From Halothiobacillus sp. (GTDB lineage: Bacteria > Pseudomonadota > Gammaproteobacteria > Halothiobacillales > Halothiobacillaceae): a DNA stretch of 64,000 bases. This document shows positions 52,608 through 61,335 of this stretch, in pieces; position 1 is the first letter of the stretch; each line of letters opens with the position of its first letter. The stretch lies in the NCBI GenBank assembly GCA_016278265.1, contig JADQCE010000001.1, positions 186,001 through 250,000 on the forward strand, written 5' to 3'. The position numbers and the translations under genes were made by a program. A model generated the notes under the pieces. That model made no database searches and was not told the DNA's origin. It saw nothing but the letters and a program-made list of their open reading frames with translations.

Positions 52608-54962
52608 TCAGCGGTTCGAGACGGCCGTGACATGGCCGAGGAACTCATCGGGCGGCTGATACCCGACCACCCAGTGCTGCCGCACCCGTTCACCCGAGGC
52701 ATCCCAAAAGACGATCCCCGGCGGGCCGTACAGGTCGAAGCGCTTGAGCAATGCCTTGTGGTCGGCGTTGTTGGCGGTCACGTCGGCCTGCAGCACCAGA
52801 AAACCGCTCAGCGCCTCGATTACGCGCGGATCGCTGAAGGTGTTGTGTTCCATCTCCTTGCAGGAGATGCACCAGTCGGCGTAGAAGTCGAGCATCACCG
52901 GCTGGCCGGCGGCCCTGGCCTGTTCGAGTGCCTGGTCGAGTTCCTGGTCATCATTGACCTGGCGGAACTCGAGCTCGGCCACCTGGCCGCCACCGCCGCC
53001 CAGCGACAGGCCGGCGAGCGGCGTGAACGGCGTGCCCTTGGCCCCGGCGGCGACGCCGATCAGCATCAGCGCGCCCCACAGCAGCAGTACCAGCCCGAGT
53101 GACTTCCACAGGCGCAACCAGCCCGAGGCAGCCTCACGCAGCGATTCGGTCGCGCCCATGTAGACCGCCGAGGCGATCAGCAGCACGGCCCACATCAGCT
53201 GGGTGACGGCCGGGGGCAGGAAGCGCTCGAGCATCCAGATCGCCACGCCCAGCAGTACCACGCCGAACACGGCCTTGACCGCATCCATCCAGCCGCCGGC
53301 CTTGGGCATGTACTTCCCGCCGAGCGTACCGACCAGGATCAGTGGCAGGCCCATGCCGATCGACAGGGCAAACAGCGCCAGGCCGCCGATCACGGCATCG
53401 CCGGTCTGACCGATGTAGATCAGCGCGCCGGCCAGTGGCGGGGCCATGCAGGGGCCGACGATCAGGGCCGAGAGGAAGCCCATCACGGCCACCCCGGTCA
53501 GCGTGCCGCCCTGTTGGCGGTTCTGCGCCCGCATGATGCGCGACTGGATCGAGGAGGGCAGTTGCAGCTCGAAAAAGCCGAACATCGACAGGGCCAGCGC
53601 GACGAAGATCGCGGCGAAGACGCTCAGGACCCAGGGATTCTGGAAGGCGGCCTGCAGGTTGGCGCCGAACAGGCCGGCCAGCACGCCGGCCACCGTGTAG
53701 GTGACGGCCATCGCCAGCACGTAGACCAGCGAAAGCACGAAGGCCTTGCGGGTGGTGATGTGCTCGCCCTGGCCGGCGATGATGCCCGAAAGGATCGGGA
53801 TCATCGGGAAGACGCACGGCGTGAACGCCAGCAGCAGGCCAAAGATGAGGAAGCCCAGAATGATCGCCCAGGGGCTGCCATCGATCAGGCGCTGGGTGAT
53901 CATGTCGGTCTCCGAGCCCGCCGGGGTGGCGGCTTCGGTGGCGGTGTCGGTCGACGCGCCGTTGCCGGCCGGTGCTTGGCTACGATCATCGCCGAGCGAG
54001 TCCATCTCTTCCAGCGGTGTCAGTTCACCGGTATCGCCCGGCACCTCGTCGAGGCGCTCGGCGCTGCCGGCGGCCGGATCGATCCGCCACGCCTTCTCCA
54101 TCGGCGGATAGCACAGGCCCATGTCCGCGCAACCCTGGTAGCCGATCACCAGGCTGTAGGGGGCATCGGCGTCGATCGACAGTTCGGTTTCCAGCTGGTC
54201 GTGGAAGACCCACACGGTGCCGAAATTCGGGTCGTCCTTGCGCTCGCCCTCGCCGATGAATGCGGCACGGATTTCAGCATTTTCACTGACGGCTGCCTTG
54301 GTGCGACCGCGGTACAGGTAATACTCGGGCGTGATGTCGAAGCGGACGAACACGCTCCCGTCATCGACGATCACCTCGGGGACGAACGCCTCTTCGGGGT
54401 CCATCGGTTCGTTGCTGCTGCCACCGAAGCCGCCCAGACTGATACCGCCATCGCGCGAGTTTGCCCCGAGGGTCTCGGCCCCGGCATCTGCCGACGCGCT
54501 GGCGTCAGTCTGTGGCAGGTCGACGCGCAGTTCGTGGGTCTCCGGCGGGTAGCACACCCCATGGATGTCAGAGCAGCCCTGGTACTCGACCGTGACGGTC
54601 GCCTCGCCGCCGGGGGCGGAGTCCACCGGTACGCGGGCGGTGAAGTCTTCCTTGTAGACCGCCGTCTCGCCAAAGACCGGATCGTCTTCGATCACCGCCT
54701 CGGGCAGTTGGGGATCGCCCAGGTCGAGGCCGTCGCCGCCGCGGATCTTCAGTTTGTCCTGGTAGAGGTAGTAGCCCTCCACCACGCGGAAATCGAGTCG
54801 CAGCTCGCCGTCGTCATGGCTGGCCTCGACACCGAAGGCCTCTTCCGGTCCCAGCAGTTCGGGCTGGGCATTCGCCGCCGTTTGCCAGGCGAGGGCGACG
54901 GTGACAAGCAGGAAGGCGGCGAGTCGCACCCAGGGTGCGGTCAGGGAGTGGTTTGAACGCAT
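52608..54962 (-). CDS. dsbD: thiol:disulfide interchange protein DsbD with duplicated N-terminal domain
   Basis: A 784-residue protein (E. coli DsbD about 565) carrying electrons from thioredoxin to periplasmic partners. Signal peptide 1-32; first nDsbD domain with Cys pair in YQGCSDIHGVCYPP (130/137); second nDsbD domain with YQGCADMGLCYPP (278/284); about eight membrane helices with Cys383 in FTPCVFPMIP and a partner Cys in IVGPCMAPP; C-terminal thioredoxin domain FYADWCISCKEME. The doubled N-terminal domain is unusual. The ATG at 54962 lies inside the cutA end; an ATG at 54974 is possible. Confidence 0.93.
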   Translation of the reverse strand: MRSNHSLTAPWVRLAAFLLVTVALAWQTAANAQPELLGPEEAFGVEASHDDGELRLDFRVVEGYYLYQDKLKIRGGDGLDLGDPQLPEAVIEDDPVFGETAVYKEDFTARVPVDSAPGGEATVTVEYQGCSDIHGVCYPPETHELRVDLPQTDASASADAGAETLGANSRDGGISLGGFGGSSNEPMDPEEAFVPEVIVDDGSVFVRFDITPEYYLYRGRTKAAVSENAEIRAAFIGEGERKDDPNFGTVWVFHDQLETELSIDADAPYSLVIGYQGCADMGLCYPPMEKAWRIDPAAGSAERLDEVPGDTGELTPLEEMDSLGDDRSQAPAGNGASTDTATEAATPAGSETDMITQRLIDGSPWAIILGFLIFGLLLAFTPCVFPMIPILSGIIAGQGEHITTRKAFVLSLVYVLAMAVTYTVAGVLAGLFGANLQAAFQNPWVLSVFAAIFVALALSMFGFFELQLPSSIQSRIMRAQNRQQGGTLTGVAVMGFLSALIVGPCMAPPLAGALIYIGQTGDAVIGGLALFALSIGMGLPLILVGTLGGKYMPKAGGWMDAVKAVFGVVLLGVAIWMLERFLPPAVTQLMWAVLLIASAVYMGATESLREAASGWLRLWKSLGLVLLLWGALMLIGVAAGAKGTPFTPLAGLSLGGGGGQVAELEFRQVNDDQELDQALEQARAAGQPVMLDFYADWCISCKEMEHNTFSDPRVIEALSGFLVLQADVTANNADHKALLKRFDLYGPPGIVFWDASGERVRQHWVVGYQPPDEFLGHVTAVSNR

Positions 54963-55276
54963 TGATGAACCCATTCTGAATAAGACTGGCTGCTTTCGGC
55001 CGGCAGGATGACTACCTCGGGGCAGTCGTAGGGGTGGTAGCGCTCGATCGCGTCCTTGAGGTCGTCGATCCGGTCGAGGCTGGTCTTCATGTGAAGCTGG
55101 TATTCCTGGTCGCGGCACAGCTCGCCCTGCCAGTGGTAGGCCGAGCGGACCGGGCCAACGATATTCACGCAGGCCACCAGCCCGGCGGCCAGGAGGCGCG
55201 CCCCGAACTCGTCGGCCACGCTGGGGTCGTCCAGTGTCGTGATGACCAGTGCTATTGTGCTTTGCTCGATCGTCAT
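54941..55276 (-). CDS. cutA: divalent cation tolerance protein CutA
   Basis: A 111-residue trimeric PII-like protein of the CutA1 family. LVACVNIVGPVRSAYHWQGE, LHMKTSLDRIDDL and HPYDCPEVVILPA are typical. Its end overlaps the dsbD start by 22 bp, a coupling also seen in E. coli (cutA-dsbD). It is divergent from fxsA; the 215-bp gap holds no recognised signal beyond the fxsA SD. Confidence 0.93.
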   Translation of the reverse strand: MTIEQSTIALVITTLDDPSVADEFGARLLAAGLVACVNIVGPVRSAYHWQGELCRDQEYQLHMKTSLDRIDDLKDAIERYHPYDCPEVVILPAESSQSYSEWVHQCVQTTP

Positions 55277-55491
55277 TATCGTGATTGCGTCGGCTTGTTG
55301 AGTCGCTGTTCGTCTTTGCCCGTTTCAGCCGGCCCGGCCTTGATCCAACTGGCGGGCGGCGAGTTCCGCTGGGCGGCTGTTGCTCGAGCCGCGATCGCCC
55401 CCTGGGCCACAAATCCCAACCGGCTGTCGACAGGAAGCCTAGCGCTGCAATCGTTAGACGGCAAACAAATCCATCTTAATCCCGAGAAGTC

Positions 55492-55998
55492 ATGCGAAAA
55501 CTGTCCGGATTCATCCTCTTTCTGCCCCTCGTGGAGCTGGTGCTCCTGATCGCGATGGGCGCGGCGATGGGGTTTCTCGTCACGCTGCTGTGGATCGTTG
55601 CCACCGGTATCTGGGGTGCGTGGCTGATGCGCACCGCCGGGCCCAATGCCATGGCGCGCGCCCAGCGTGACGTCGCGGCAACCGGTCGGGGGCAGATCGA
55701 CGGGCTGGGCGTGGCGGCCAATTTTCTTGGTGGGTTGATGTTGCTGTTGCCGGGGCCGCTGACCGACCTGTTGGGTCTGGTGCTGGTCACGCCGTTTTTG
55801 CGTCGCCTGGCCTTTGGTGCCTGGCTGGCCGGGAAGATGCAGCAGGTCGTGGTCGAGCGTGGCGGGTTCGGTGCCGGCCCGCAGGGGCCATTCGGTCCCG
55901 GTGAGGAGGGCAATGTCTACGACGCCGATCCGGACGATATTCGGCGGGACGAGCCGCGGGATCCGCGACGACTCGACCGCGACCGCGATCGCAGATAG
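55492..55998 (+). CDS. fxsA: FxsA family membrane protein
   Basis: A 168-residue inner membrane protein: an N-terminal hairpin of hydrophobic helices (LVELVLLIAMGAAMGFLVTL), GGLMLLLPGPLTDLLGLVL and a charged C-terminal tail rich in Asp/Arg. FxsA in E. coli suppresses F exclusion of T7; its normal function is not known. It commonly sits near groES/groEL and cutA-dsbD, as here at some distance. Confidence 0.9.
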   Translation: MRKLSGFILFLPLVELVLLIAMGAAMGFLVTLLWIVATGIWGAWLMRTAGPNAMARAQRDVAATGRGQIDGLGVAANFLGGLMLLLPGPLTDLLGLVLVTPFLRRLAFGAWLAGKMQQVVVERGGFGAGPQGPFGPGEEGNVYDADPDDIRRDEPRDPRRLDRDRDRR

Positions 55999-56034
55999 CG
56001 CGGAGCCGAGCATCCGCTTGCCGCGTTTCGCAGA

Positions 56035-57456
56035 TCACTTCTCGCCGTCGAGAATCCGCTTGGCCAGTGCCTGACCGTTCTCGAGGCAGTCGCCCACGGC
56101 GATCCCCTCGCGCCAGTTGCCGATCAGCGACAGCCCCGGGTGGGTCTCAAGCGCCTGATCGAGGCGCTCTATCCGGGCCAGGTGGCCCAGTTCGTATTGC
56201 GGGATCGCGCGTGGCCAGCGACTGACGCGTTGCCAGACCGGCTGACCCTCGATGCCGAGCAGGTCGCCCAGGTCCTTGCCGACCTGGCGGACCAGCTCGG
56301 CATCGCTCATCTCCAAGGCCTCGGGGTCCTGGCGCCCGCCGATAAAGGCGTTGATCAGCTTGTGGCCGTGCGGTGCGCGGTTGGGGAACAGCGTCGAGGA
56401 GAACAGCGCGCCCAGTGTTCGCCGGCGTTCGCGGCGTGGAATCAGCACGCCGAAGCCGTCGAGCGGGTGGGCCAGCACACCCGGCGGAAAGCCCAGGGCG
56501 ACGGCGGCAACCGGCGGGTAGACGATCTCGTCGAGCGGTTCGGCCAGCAGGGCATCCAGGGGGCGCAGCAGCGCGGCGCTCACGTGTGCCGGCGTGGCCA
56601 GCACCAGTCGTTTGGCCTGCCAGGTCGTGCCGTCCTGATCGGTCGCGCACCAGCCGGCATCCTGCGCCTGAATGGCTTCCACGCGGCGGCCACAGGCGAT
56701 CGAGCCGCCGGCCGATGCGGCGATATCCGCGGCGAGCCGGTCGGTGAGGGTCTGAATGCCGCCCGGGAAGCTGATCAGCTTGCCGCGCCATTCGGATGGC
56801 ATGCGCTCGTTGCCCTCGCGGCGTTCCTGTTTGGCCCGCTTCATGGCGGCGAACCCACCGCGGATCAGCGAGCCATGCTCACGTTCCATGGCGGCGAGTT
56901 TCGGCATGGCGGCCTGGACGGACAGCCGGGCCGGGTCCCCGGCGTAGACGCCGGAGACAAACGGATCGACCAGGTAGTCGAGGATGTTCCGGCCGAGGCG
57001 GCGCTCGACGAACTGCGCCAAGGTCTCCTCGCCGGTGCCGCGACGCACCCAGGGTTCGCGCAGGATGCGGCCGATGCTGCGCGGCCCGAGTAGCGGGTTG
57101 AATGGGGCATTGAGCGGATGGGTCGGCAGGGCGAGCATTTGCTTGCCCTTGGCGATGTAGCGTTTCTTGCCCGCCTCGCCGGCGAAGATCGCCTCGTCGG
57201 TCAGCTCCAGTTCCTTGAGCAGCTGATAAAGCGGTGGCTTTACCATCAGGGTGTTCGGCCCGATCTCGACCTGCCATTCCCCGTCGCGGCGGCTCTGGAT
57301 ATTGCCGCCAGGCGCGTCGCCCGCCTCGAGCACGGTGACTCGCTGGCCGGCCCGCGCCAGCGCCCAGCCGGCAGCCAGCCCGCTGGCGCCTGCGCCGATG
57401 ATCAGCGTGTCGGTCGATTGCGTCTTTCCGTGGGCATCGTGGTCGCTTGCTGTCAT
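56035..57456 (-). CDS. hemY: protoporphyrinogen oxidase, oxygen-dependent (HemY/HemG type)
   Basis: A 473-residue FAD enzyme oxidising protoporphyrinogen IX in heme synthesis. LIIGAGASGLAAGWALARAG is the dinucleotide fold; EAGDAPGGNIQS, GPNTLMVKPPLYQLLKEL and LVDPFVSGVYAGDPARLSV are PPO segments, and LIGNWREGIAVGDCLENG the C-terminal FAD motif. This is the oxygen-dependent class, unlike enterobacterial HemG. No other heme genes are nearby. It converges with fxsA. Confidence 0.9.
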   Translation of the reverse strand: MTASDHDAHGKTQSTDTLIIGAGASGLAAGWALARAGQRVTVLEAGDAPGGNIQSRRDGEWQVEIGPNTLMVKPPLYQLLKELELTDEAIFAGEAGKKRYIAKGKQMLALPTHPLNAPFNPLLGPRSIGRILREPWVRRGTGEETLAQFVERRLGRNILDYLVDPFVSGVYAGDPARLSVQAAMPKLAAMEREHGSLIRGGFAAMKRAKQERREGNERMPSEWRGKLISFPGGIQTLTDRLAADIAASAGGSIACGRRVEAIQAQDAGWCATDQDGTTWQAKRLVLATPAHVSAALLRPLDALLAEPLDEIVYPPVAAVALGFPPGVLAHPLDGFGVLIPRRERRRTLGALFSSTLFPNRAPHGHKLINAFIGGRQDPEALEMSDAELVRQVGKDLGDLLGIEGQPVWQRVSRWPRAIPQYELGHLARIERLDQALETHPGLSLIGNWREGIAVGDCLENGQALAKRILDGEK

Positions 57457-57581
57457 GGCATCTCGTGGCGTTGCCGGGCAAGCCCGTGTGCTTGCCGGGC
57501 CTTGGGTTGCTATGTCTGTTCGGGGCTCGAGTGTACTCTACCGGTTCGATCAATTTCGGCAGATGTACTGTCAGGGACGTT

Positions 57582-58592
57582 ATGGACGAATCGCACGCCG
57601 TTGGCGGTAGCAATAGACCCGAGGGTTTGCCTCGGGCCGTGGTTTTGGGCGGGACCGGTTTCGTGGGCCGGCACCTGGTGCGCGCACTCTCCCAGCGGGG
57701 CTGGGAAGTGGTGGTGCCGAGCCGTCACGCCGCGCGTCACCGGGACATGGGGCTGTGGCCGAGCGTGGTGCTGGTCGACATGAACTCCCCGGCCCGGTCG
57801 GACCTAGCGACCCATCGTGGTTCCCCGGAGCTGGCCGAACTGCTCGAGGGGGCGGATCTGCTGGTCAACCTGGTCGGCATCCTCAACGAGCGCCGCCACA
57901 ACGGCAAGGGCTTCGAGCGGGTACACATCAAGCTGACCAAGGCCGCGCTGCGTGCCGCTGCCGATGCGGGCGTGCCGCGTTACCTGCACATGAGTGCGCT
58001 GGGCGCCGACGAAGACGAAGGCGTCAGTCACTATCAGCGCAGCAAGGGCAAGGCCGAGAACTGGGTGCATCGCTTCGGTCGCAAGCACGACATCGCCGTG
58101 ACCAGCTTCCGTCCGTCGGTGATCTTCGGGCCGGGCGACTCCTTCCTCAACCGCTTCGCCAGCCTGGCAAAACTGATGCCCGGCATCTTCCCGCTGGCCT
58201 GCGCGGGCGCACGCTTCTCGCCCGTCTATGTCGGCGACGTGGTGCGTCGATACGTCGAGGCGCTCGACGACCCCCAGGCCAACGGGGCCCGCTATGACCT
58301 CTGCGGTCCGCACGACTACTCGCTGGGCGATTTGGTGCGCTACGCCGCGTCGACCAGTGGCCATCCACGCTGGGTGGTCGGCCTGCCGATGTGGCTGTCG
58401 CGCATCCAGGCGCGGGTGATGGAATGGTTGCCGGGCAAGCCCTTCAGCCGCGACAATCTCGATTCCTTGCAGCGGGACAATACCTGCTCGCCGGAATGCC
58501 CGCGTGAGCCCACCCGCCTCGAGGACGTCGCCCCGGGGTACCTTGCCCCGGGGAATGGCGGCCCCGGCAAGAGCGCGCCCCGTCGCGGCTGA
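57582..58592 (+). CDS. NAD(P)-dependent dehydrogenase, complex I NDUFA9-like
   Basis: A 336-residue extended/atypical SDR protein. VVLGGTGFVGRHLVRALSQ is the dinucleotide motif; ADLLVNLVGILNERRHNGKG, HMSALGADEDEGVSHYQRSK (atypical active site) and TSFRPSVIFGPGDSFLNRF follow. It matches the NDUFA9-like family common in proteobacteria; no other complex I genes are nearby, so a link to complex I is unproven. The ATG at 57582 follows AGGGA. Confidence 0.85.
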   Translation: MDESHAVGGSNRPEGLPRAVVLGGTGFVGRHLVRALSQRGWEVVVPSRHAARHRDMGLWPSVVLVDMNSPARSDLATHRGSPELAELLEGADLLVNLVGILNERRHNGKGFERVHIKLTKAALRAAADAGVPRYLHMSALGADEDEGVSHYQRSKGKAENWVHRFGRKHDIAVTSFRPSVIFGPGDSFLNRFASLAKLMPGIFPLACAGARFSPVYVGDVVRRYVEALDDPQANGARYDLCGPHDYSLGDLVRYAASTSGHPRWVVGLPMWLSRIQARVMEWLPGKPFSRDNLDSLQRDNTCSPECPREPTRLEDVAPGYLAPGNGGPGKSAPRRG

Positions 58593-58616
58593 GCCGGTGG
58601 TAGGATAGCCCCATTT

Positions 58617-58648
58617 CGCCCCGGATTACTTTACTCTCCGGGGCGTTT
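58617..58648 (+). terminator. terminator after the NDUFA9-like gene
   Basis: A perfect 9-bp stem CGCCCCGGA with an 11-base loop and trailing T's, 24 bp after the stop codon. Confidence 0.75.
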
Positions 58649-58680
58649 CATCGTTTTTGACCATTGATCGAGGCCCAGCC

Positions 58681-59223
58681 GTGGAATCGGAAAAACCCAC
58701 CCCCGCCCCGCGTCGCTCGAGTAACGCTGAGCACTACTTCGAACACTTCCTGTTCGGCAGCCGTTGGATCCTGGCCCCCGTTTACCTGGGGCTGGTCGGC
58801 GCGATGCTGATCCTGCTGGTAAAATTCGGCTCCGAGCTCTGGCACCTGCTCAGTCACGCCTTTTCCCTGAGCGAGTCCGAAATCATTATCGGCGTGCTGA
58901 CGCTGGTGGACGTGGCGCTCATCATGAACCTGCTGATCATCATCATCTTCTCGGGCTACGAGAATTTCGTCTCGAAGATGGAGGATCTCCACACCCACCG
59001 TGACCGGCCCGAGTGGATGGGGCACATCAGCTTCACCGACCTCAAGATCAAGGTGATTGGTTCGATCGTCGCCATCTCGGGGATCGAATTGCTCAAGTCC
59101 TTCATGAACGTCGAGAATCTGAGCGACCGAGAGATGGCCTGGATGGTGGGTATCCACCTGACCTTCGTCGTCTCCGGTGTGCTCTACGCCGTGATGGACC
59201 GCTTGCAGGGCAAGGGTCACTGA
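58681..59223 (+). CDS. YqhA family membrane protein (UPF0114)
   Basis: A 180-residue membrane protein with four hydrophobic segments: ILAPVYLGLVGAMLILLVKF, LTLVDVALIMNLLIIIIFSG, and two in the C-terminal half (IKVIGSIVAISGIELLKSFM). This is the UPF0114/YqhA family, whose function is not known. The GTG at 58681 with GAGG 7 bp upstream is chosen over a TTG at 58657. A strong terminator follows. Confidence 0.87.
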   Translation: MESEKPTPAPRRSSNAEHYFEHFLFGSRWILAPVYLGLVGAMLILLVKFGSELWHLLSHAFSLSESEIIIGVLTLVDVALIMNLLIIIIFSGYENFVSKMEDLHTHRDRPEWMGHISFTDLKIKVIGSIVAISGIELLKSFMNVENLSDREMAWMVGIHLTFVVSGVLYAVMDRLQGKGH

Positions 59224-59250
59224 CCGTCCCGTCGGCGATTCCGAATAGCG

Positions 59251-59278
59251 AAAACCCCGCCATCCGGCGGGGTTTTTT
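59251..59278 (+). terminator. bidirectional terminator after the yqhA-like gene
   Basis: Stem AAAACCCCGCC with loop ATCC and the complement followed by six T's; it lies between two converging genes and can serve both. Confidence 0.92.
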
Positions 59279-59306
59279 CGTCAGGGCGACGAATCCGTTG
59301 GCCGTG

Positions 59307-59951
59307 TTACCAGTGCAGCAGGCGCGGCCCGAGCCAGGCGCCCAGGGTCGTCGGGATCGCGACCCCGAGCAGGTACCACAGGGCGATGAACGGGGCGGTC
59401 ATTTCCGGGCAGTGCAGCGAGTAGACCAGCGCGGCAAGCGACCCCGAGAACAGCCCGGCGGCCGCGCCGGCCAGTCGCAGCCGGGTCGGCGCCATGCCGC
59501 GCATCGCCCACAGCGTGCTTGCCAGCAGCGGGGCGGCCAGCAGGGCGATCAGGAAGGCGCAGCTGCTCCAGGTCTCGCCCAGCAGCAGGCTGACGCGCTG
59601 TGACGGCGTCGCCTGGGTGAGCGAGGCGAGGGCAAGCAGCCATAGCAGCAGCACGGGTATGGCGGTGGTCGACGGCGGCAGCCTGCCCAGCTTGACCCCC
59701 GGCCGTCCCAGTCGCCAGGTGGCGACCAGTCCGGCGACGATCAGCAGGCCGGCAAAGCCGATCTTGACCCAGAACATCGGGTCCATGGCCGCCTGGGGCA
59801 GGTCGGATCGGATCCCGAGCAGTCCCAGCATCAGGGCGATGCTTGCAAGCAGGCCGGCCGCGGTCGCCAGTGCCAGTCGGCTCGGGAGCGTGCGTCGGGG
59901 CACGGCCACCTCGCCGGCGGCGAGTAGGGAGACCAGTTCGTCTGTCTTCAT
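59307..59951 (-). CDS. NrsF family anti-sigma factor (DUF1109)
   Basis: A 214-residue protein with six hydrophobic segments after a short cytoplasmic N-terminus (MKTDELVSLLAAGEVAVPRR). This is the NrsF/DUF1109 layout of membrane anti-sigma factors that hold SigF-type ECF sigma factors. Its start overlaps the sigma gene by ATGA. A cysteine in SLHCPEM and others in membrane loops could be redox-active sensor residues, which is inference. It should release the sigma factor under periplasmic oxidant or metal stress. Confidence 0.87.
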   Translation of the reverse strand: MKTDELVSLLAAGEVAVPRRTLPSRLALATAAGLLASIALMLGLLGIRSDLPQAAMDPMFWVKIGFAGLLIVAGLVATWRLGRPGVKLGRLPPSTTAIPVLLLWLLALASLTQATPSQRVSLLLGETWSSCAFLIALLAAPLLASTLWAMRGMAPTRLRLAGAAAGLFSGSLAALVYSLHCPEMTAPFIALWYLLGVAIPTTLGAWLGPRLLHW

Positions 59952-60490
59952 GCGTTTTGCCCCTGGATCAGTTTGGACAGTGCCTTGAGGCCGCGATGGA
60001 CGCCGACCTTGACGGCCGATTTGGACATGCCGGTGCGCTGCGCGGTCTCGGCGACCGACAGTCCCTCCAGCTTCATGTGCCGGATCGCCATGCGCTGGCG
60101 CTCCGGCAATCGGGCGAGCAGCCGGTCCAGATCTCGGCCCGCCATCTCGTCGTGTTCGGGGGCGCTCGGTTCCAGCGCCGTTTCCTTGTCCAGTGAGTCG
60201 GTCCGCTGTTCCCGTCGTTGTCGTCGTCGCAGCAGGTCGGCGAGCTTGTAGCGGGCGATCGCGTAGAGCCAGGCGGTGACCGGCAGGGTCGGGTCATAGG
60301 TCTGGCGCTTGTCGTGGATTGCCAGCAGCGAATCCTGCACCAGGTCTTCCACCTCGTCGGGCAGGCTGCCCAGTCGGCGATGGAAGTAGCGCCGCAGCAG
60401 GTCGCCGGTGGCCTGCAGGAAGGCGTGATAGGCGCGATTGTCCCCGGACAGCCCACTCAGCAACCGTCTCCGCAGCTCCTCCTCGCTCAT
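59948..60490 (-). CDS. SigF-like ECF RNA polymerase sigma factor
   Basis: A 180-residue ECF sigma factor. Region 2 has DEVEDLVQDSLLAIHDKRQT and TAWLYAIARYKLADLLRRR; region 4 has LPERQRMAIRHMKLEGLSVA and AQRTGMSKSAVKVGVHRGLK. Genetic linkage to an NrsF protein places it in the SigF group. An upstream ATG at 60514 overlaps the -10 element of the SigF-type promoter, so the ATG at 60490 is chosen. It should control itself and the divergent cytochrome-molybdoenzyme-MxKDx operon. Confidence 0.9.
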   Translation of the reverse strand: MSEEELRRRLLSGLSGDNRAYHAFLQATGDLLRRYFHRRLGSLPDEVEDLVQDSLLAIHDKRQTYDPTLPVTAWLYAIARYKLADLLRRRQRREQRTDSLDKETALEPSAPEHDEMAGRDLDRLLARLPERQRMAIRHMKLEGLSVAETAQRTGMSKSAVKVGVHRGLKALSKLIQGQNA

Positions 60491-60513
60491 CTTCTCCCCA
60501 CCATGCCCCTTCA

Positions 60514-60539
60514 TTCGCTCGCACCATGGGTTTGGTTAC
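60514..60539 (-). promoter_or_regulatory. SigF-type ECF promoter for the sigma-nrsF operon
   Basis: GTAACC-N16-CGAA on the minus strand, identical to the motif known for Caulobacter SigF. The -10 overlaps an ATG at 60514, which rules that ATG out as start codon. Confidence 0.85.
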
Positions 60540-60598
60540 ATCCGCGATTGTAGGCGCCCCGGTTTTTGCCGCGCCATGCCATTGATCGAGCCCTGATT

Positions 60599-60624
60599 GT
60601 AACCAACGGCCGGCCAGCGGCGAA
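60599..60624 (+). promoter_or_regulatory. SigF-type ECF promoter for the cytochrome-molybdoenzyme operon
   Basis: A second GTAACC-N16-CGAA, on the plus strand, 71 bp before the cytochrome b start. Two exact copies with the same spacing facing opposite ways make chance unlikely. Confidence 0.87.
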
Positions 60625-60695
60625 TGAAAGGGTGCGTCCATCGTCGCGACGGTCGGGCCGCTGGCTCGACAACCGCGCGTTTCAGGAGACCGCCC

Positions 60696-61322
60696 ATGAA
60701 CGCACAACCCGTTATGGCCAACAAGGCCGCCGGAGATGTGCCGCCGGTTCACCCGCTGTGGCTGCGGCTGACCCACTGGCTCAATGCGCTGGCGGTGGTG
60801 CTGATGGTGATGAGCGGCTGGCGGATCTACAACGCCTCGCCGCTGTTCGATTTTCGCTTTCCCGACGAGATCACCTTGGGCGGCTGGCTGGCCGGCGCGA
60901 TCCTGTGGCATTTCGCGGCCATGTGGCTGCTGGTGGTTAACGGGTTGCTCTACCTGAGCATCAACACCGCCACCGGCCGGCTGGGGCGGCGCTTCTTCCC
61001 CCTTTCGCCACGCGGGTTCGCGGCCGATCTGAAGGCCGCTTTTCATGGCCGGCTCTCGCATGCCGATCCGCGTCGGTACAACACGGTGCAGCGGGCCGCC
61101 TACCTGTTCGTGATCCTCGACCTGGTGCTGCTCGTGCTCTCGGGTCTGGTGCTGTGGAAGTCGGTGCAGTTCCCGCTGCTGCGCGAGCTGATGGGCGGGT
61201 ACGAGACGGCGCGCTACGTGCACTTTTTCACCATGGCCGCGCTAGTCGGTTTCGTGGTGATCCACGTGGCGATGGCGCTGCTGGTGCCGCGTTCGCTGCT
61301 GCACATGATTCGTGGTCGATGA
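60696..61322 (+). CDS. cytochrome b561-type membrane subunit (YedZ1-like)
   Basis: A 208-residue membrane protein with four to five helices and heme-ligand histidines in HPLWLRLTHWLNALAVVLM, LWHFAAMWLLVV, TARYVHFFTMAALVGF and VVIHVAMALLV, as in the Ni-hydrogenase-type cytochrome b561 family. AGGAGA precedes the ATG at 60696. It lies 13 bp before the molybdoenzyme gene and is likely its quinol-side electron donor, a role analogous to MsrQ but with a different fold. Confidence 0.88.
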   Translation: MNAQPVMANKAAGDVPPVHPLWLRLTHWLNALAVVLMVMSGWRIYNASPLFDFRFPDEITLGGWLAGAILWHFAAMWLLVVNGLLYLSINTATGRLGRRFFPLSPRGFAADLKAAFHGRLSHADPRRYNTVQRAAYLFVILDLVLLVLSGLVLWKSVQFPLLRELMGGYETARYVHFFTMAALVGFVVIHVAMALLVPRSLLHMIRGR

Positions 61323-61335
61323 CCGAGGAGCTGGC

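Noticed and set aside
60512-60514. ATG at 60514 as start of the ECF sigma factor
   Set aside because: It overlaps the -10 element of the GTAACC-N16-CGAA promoter and would not be in the mRNA.
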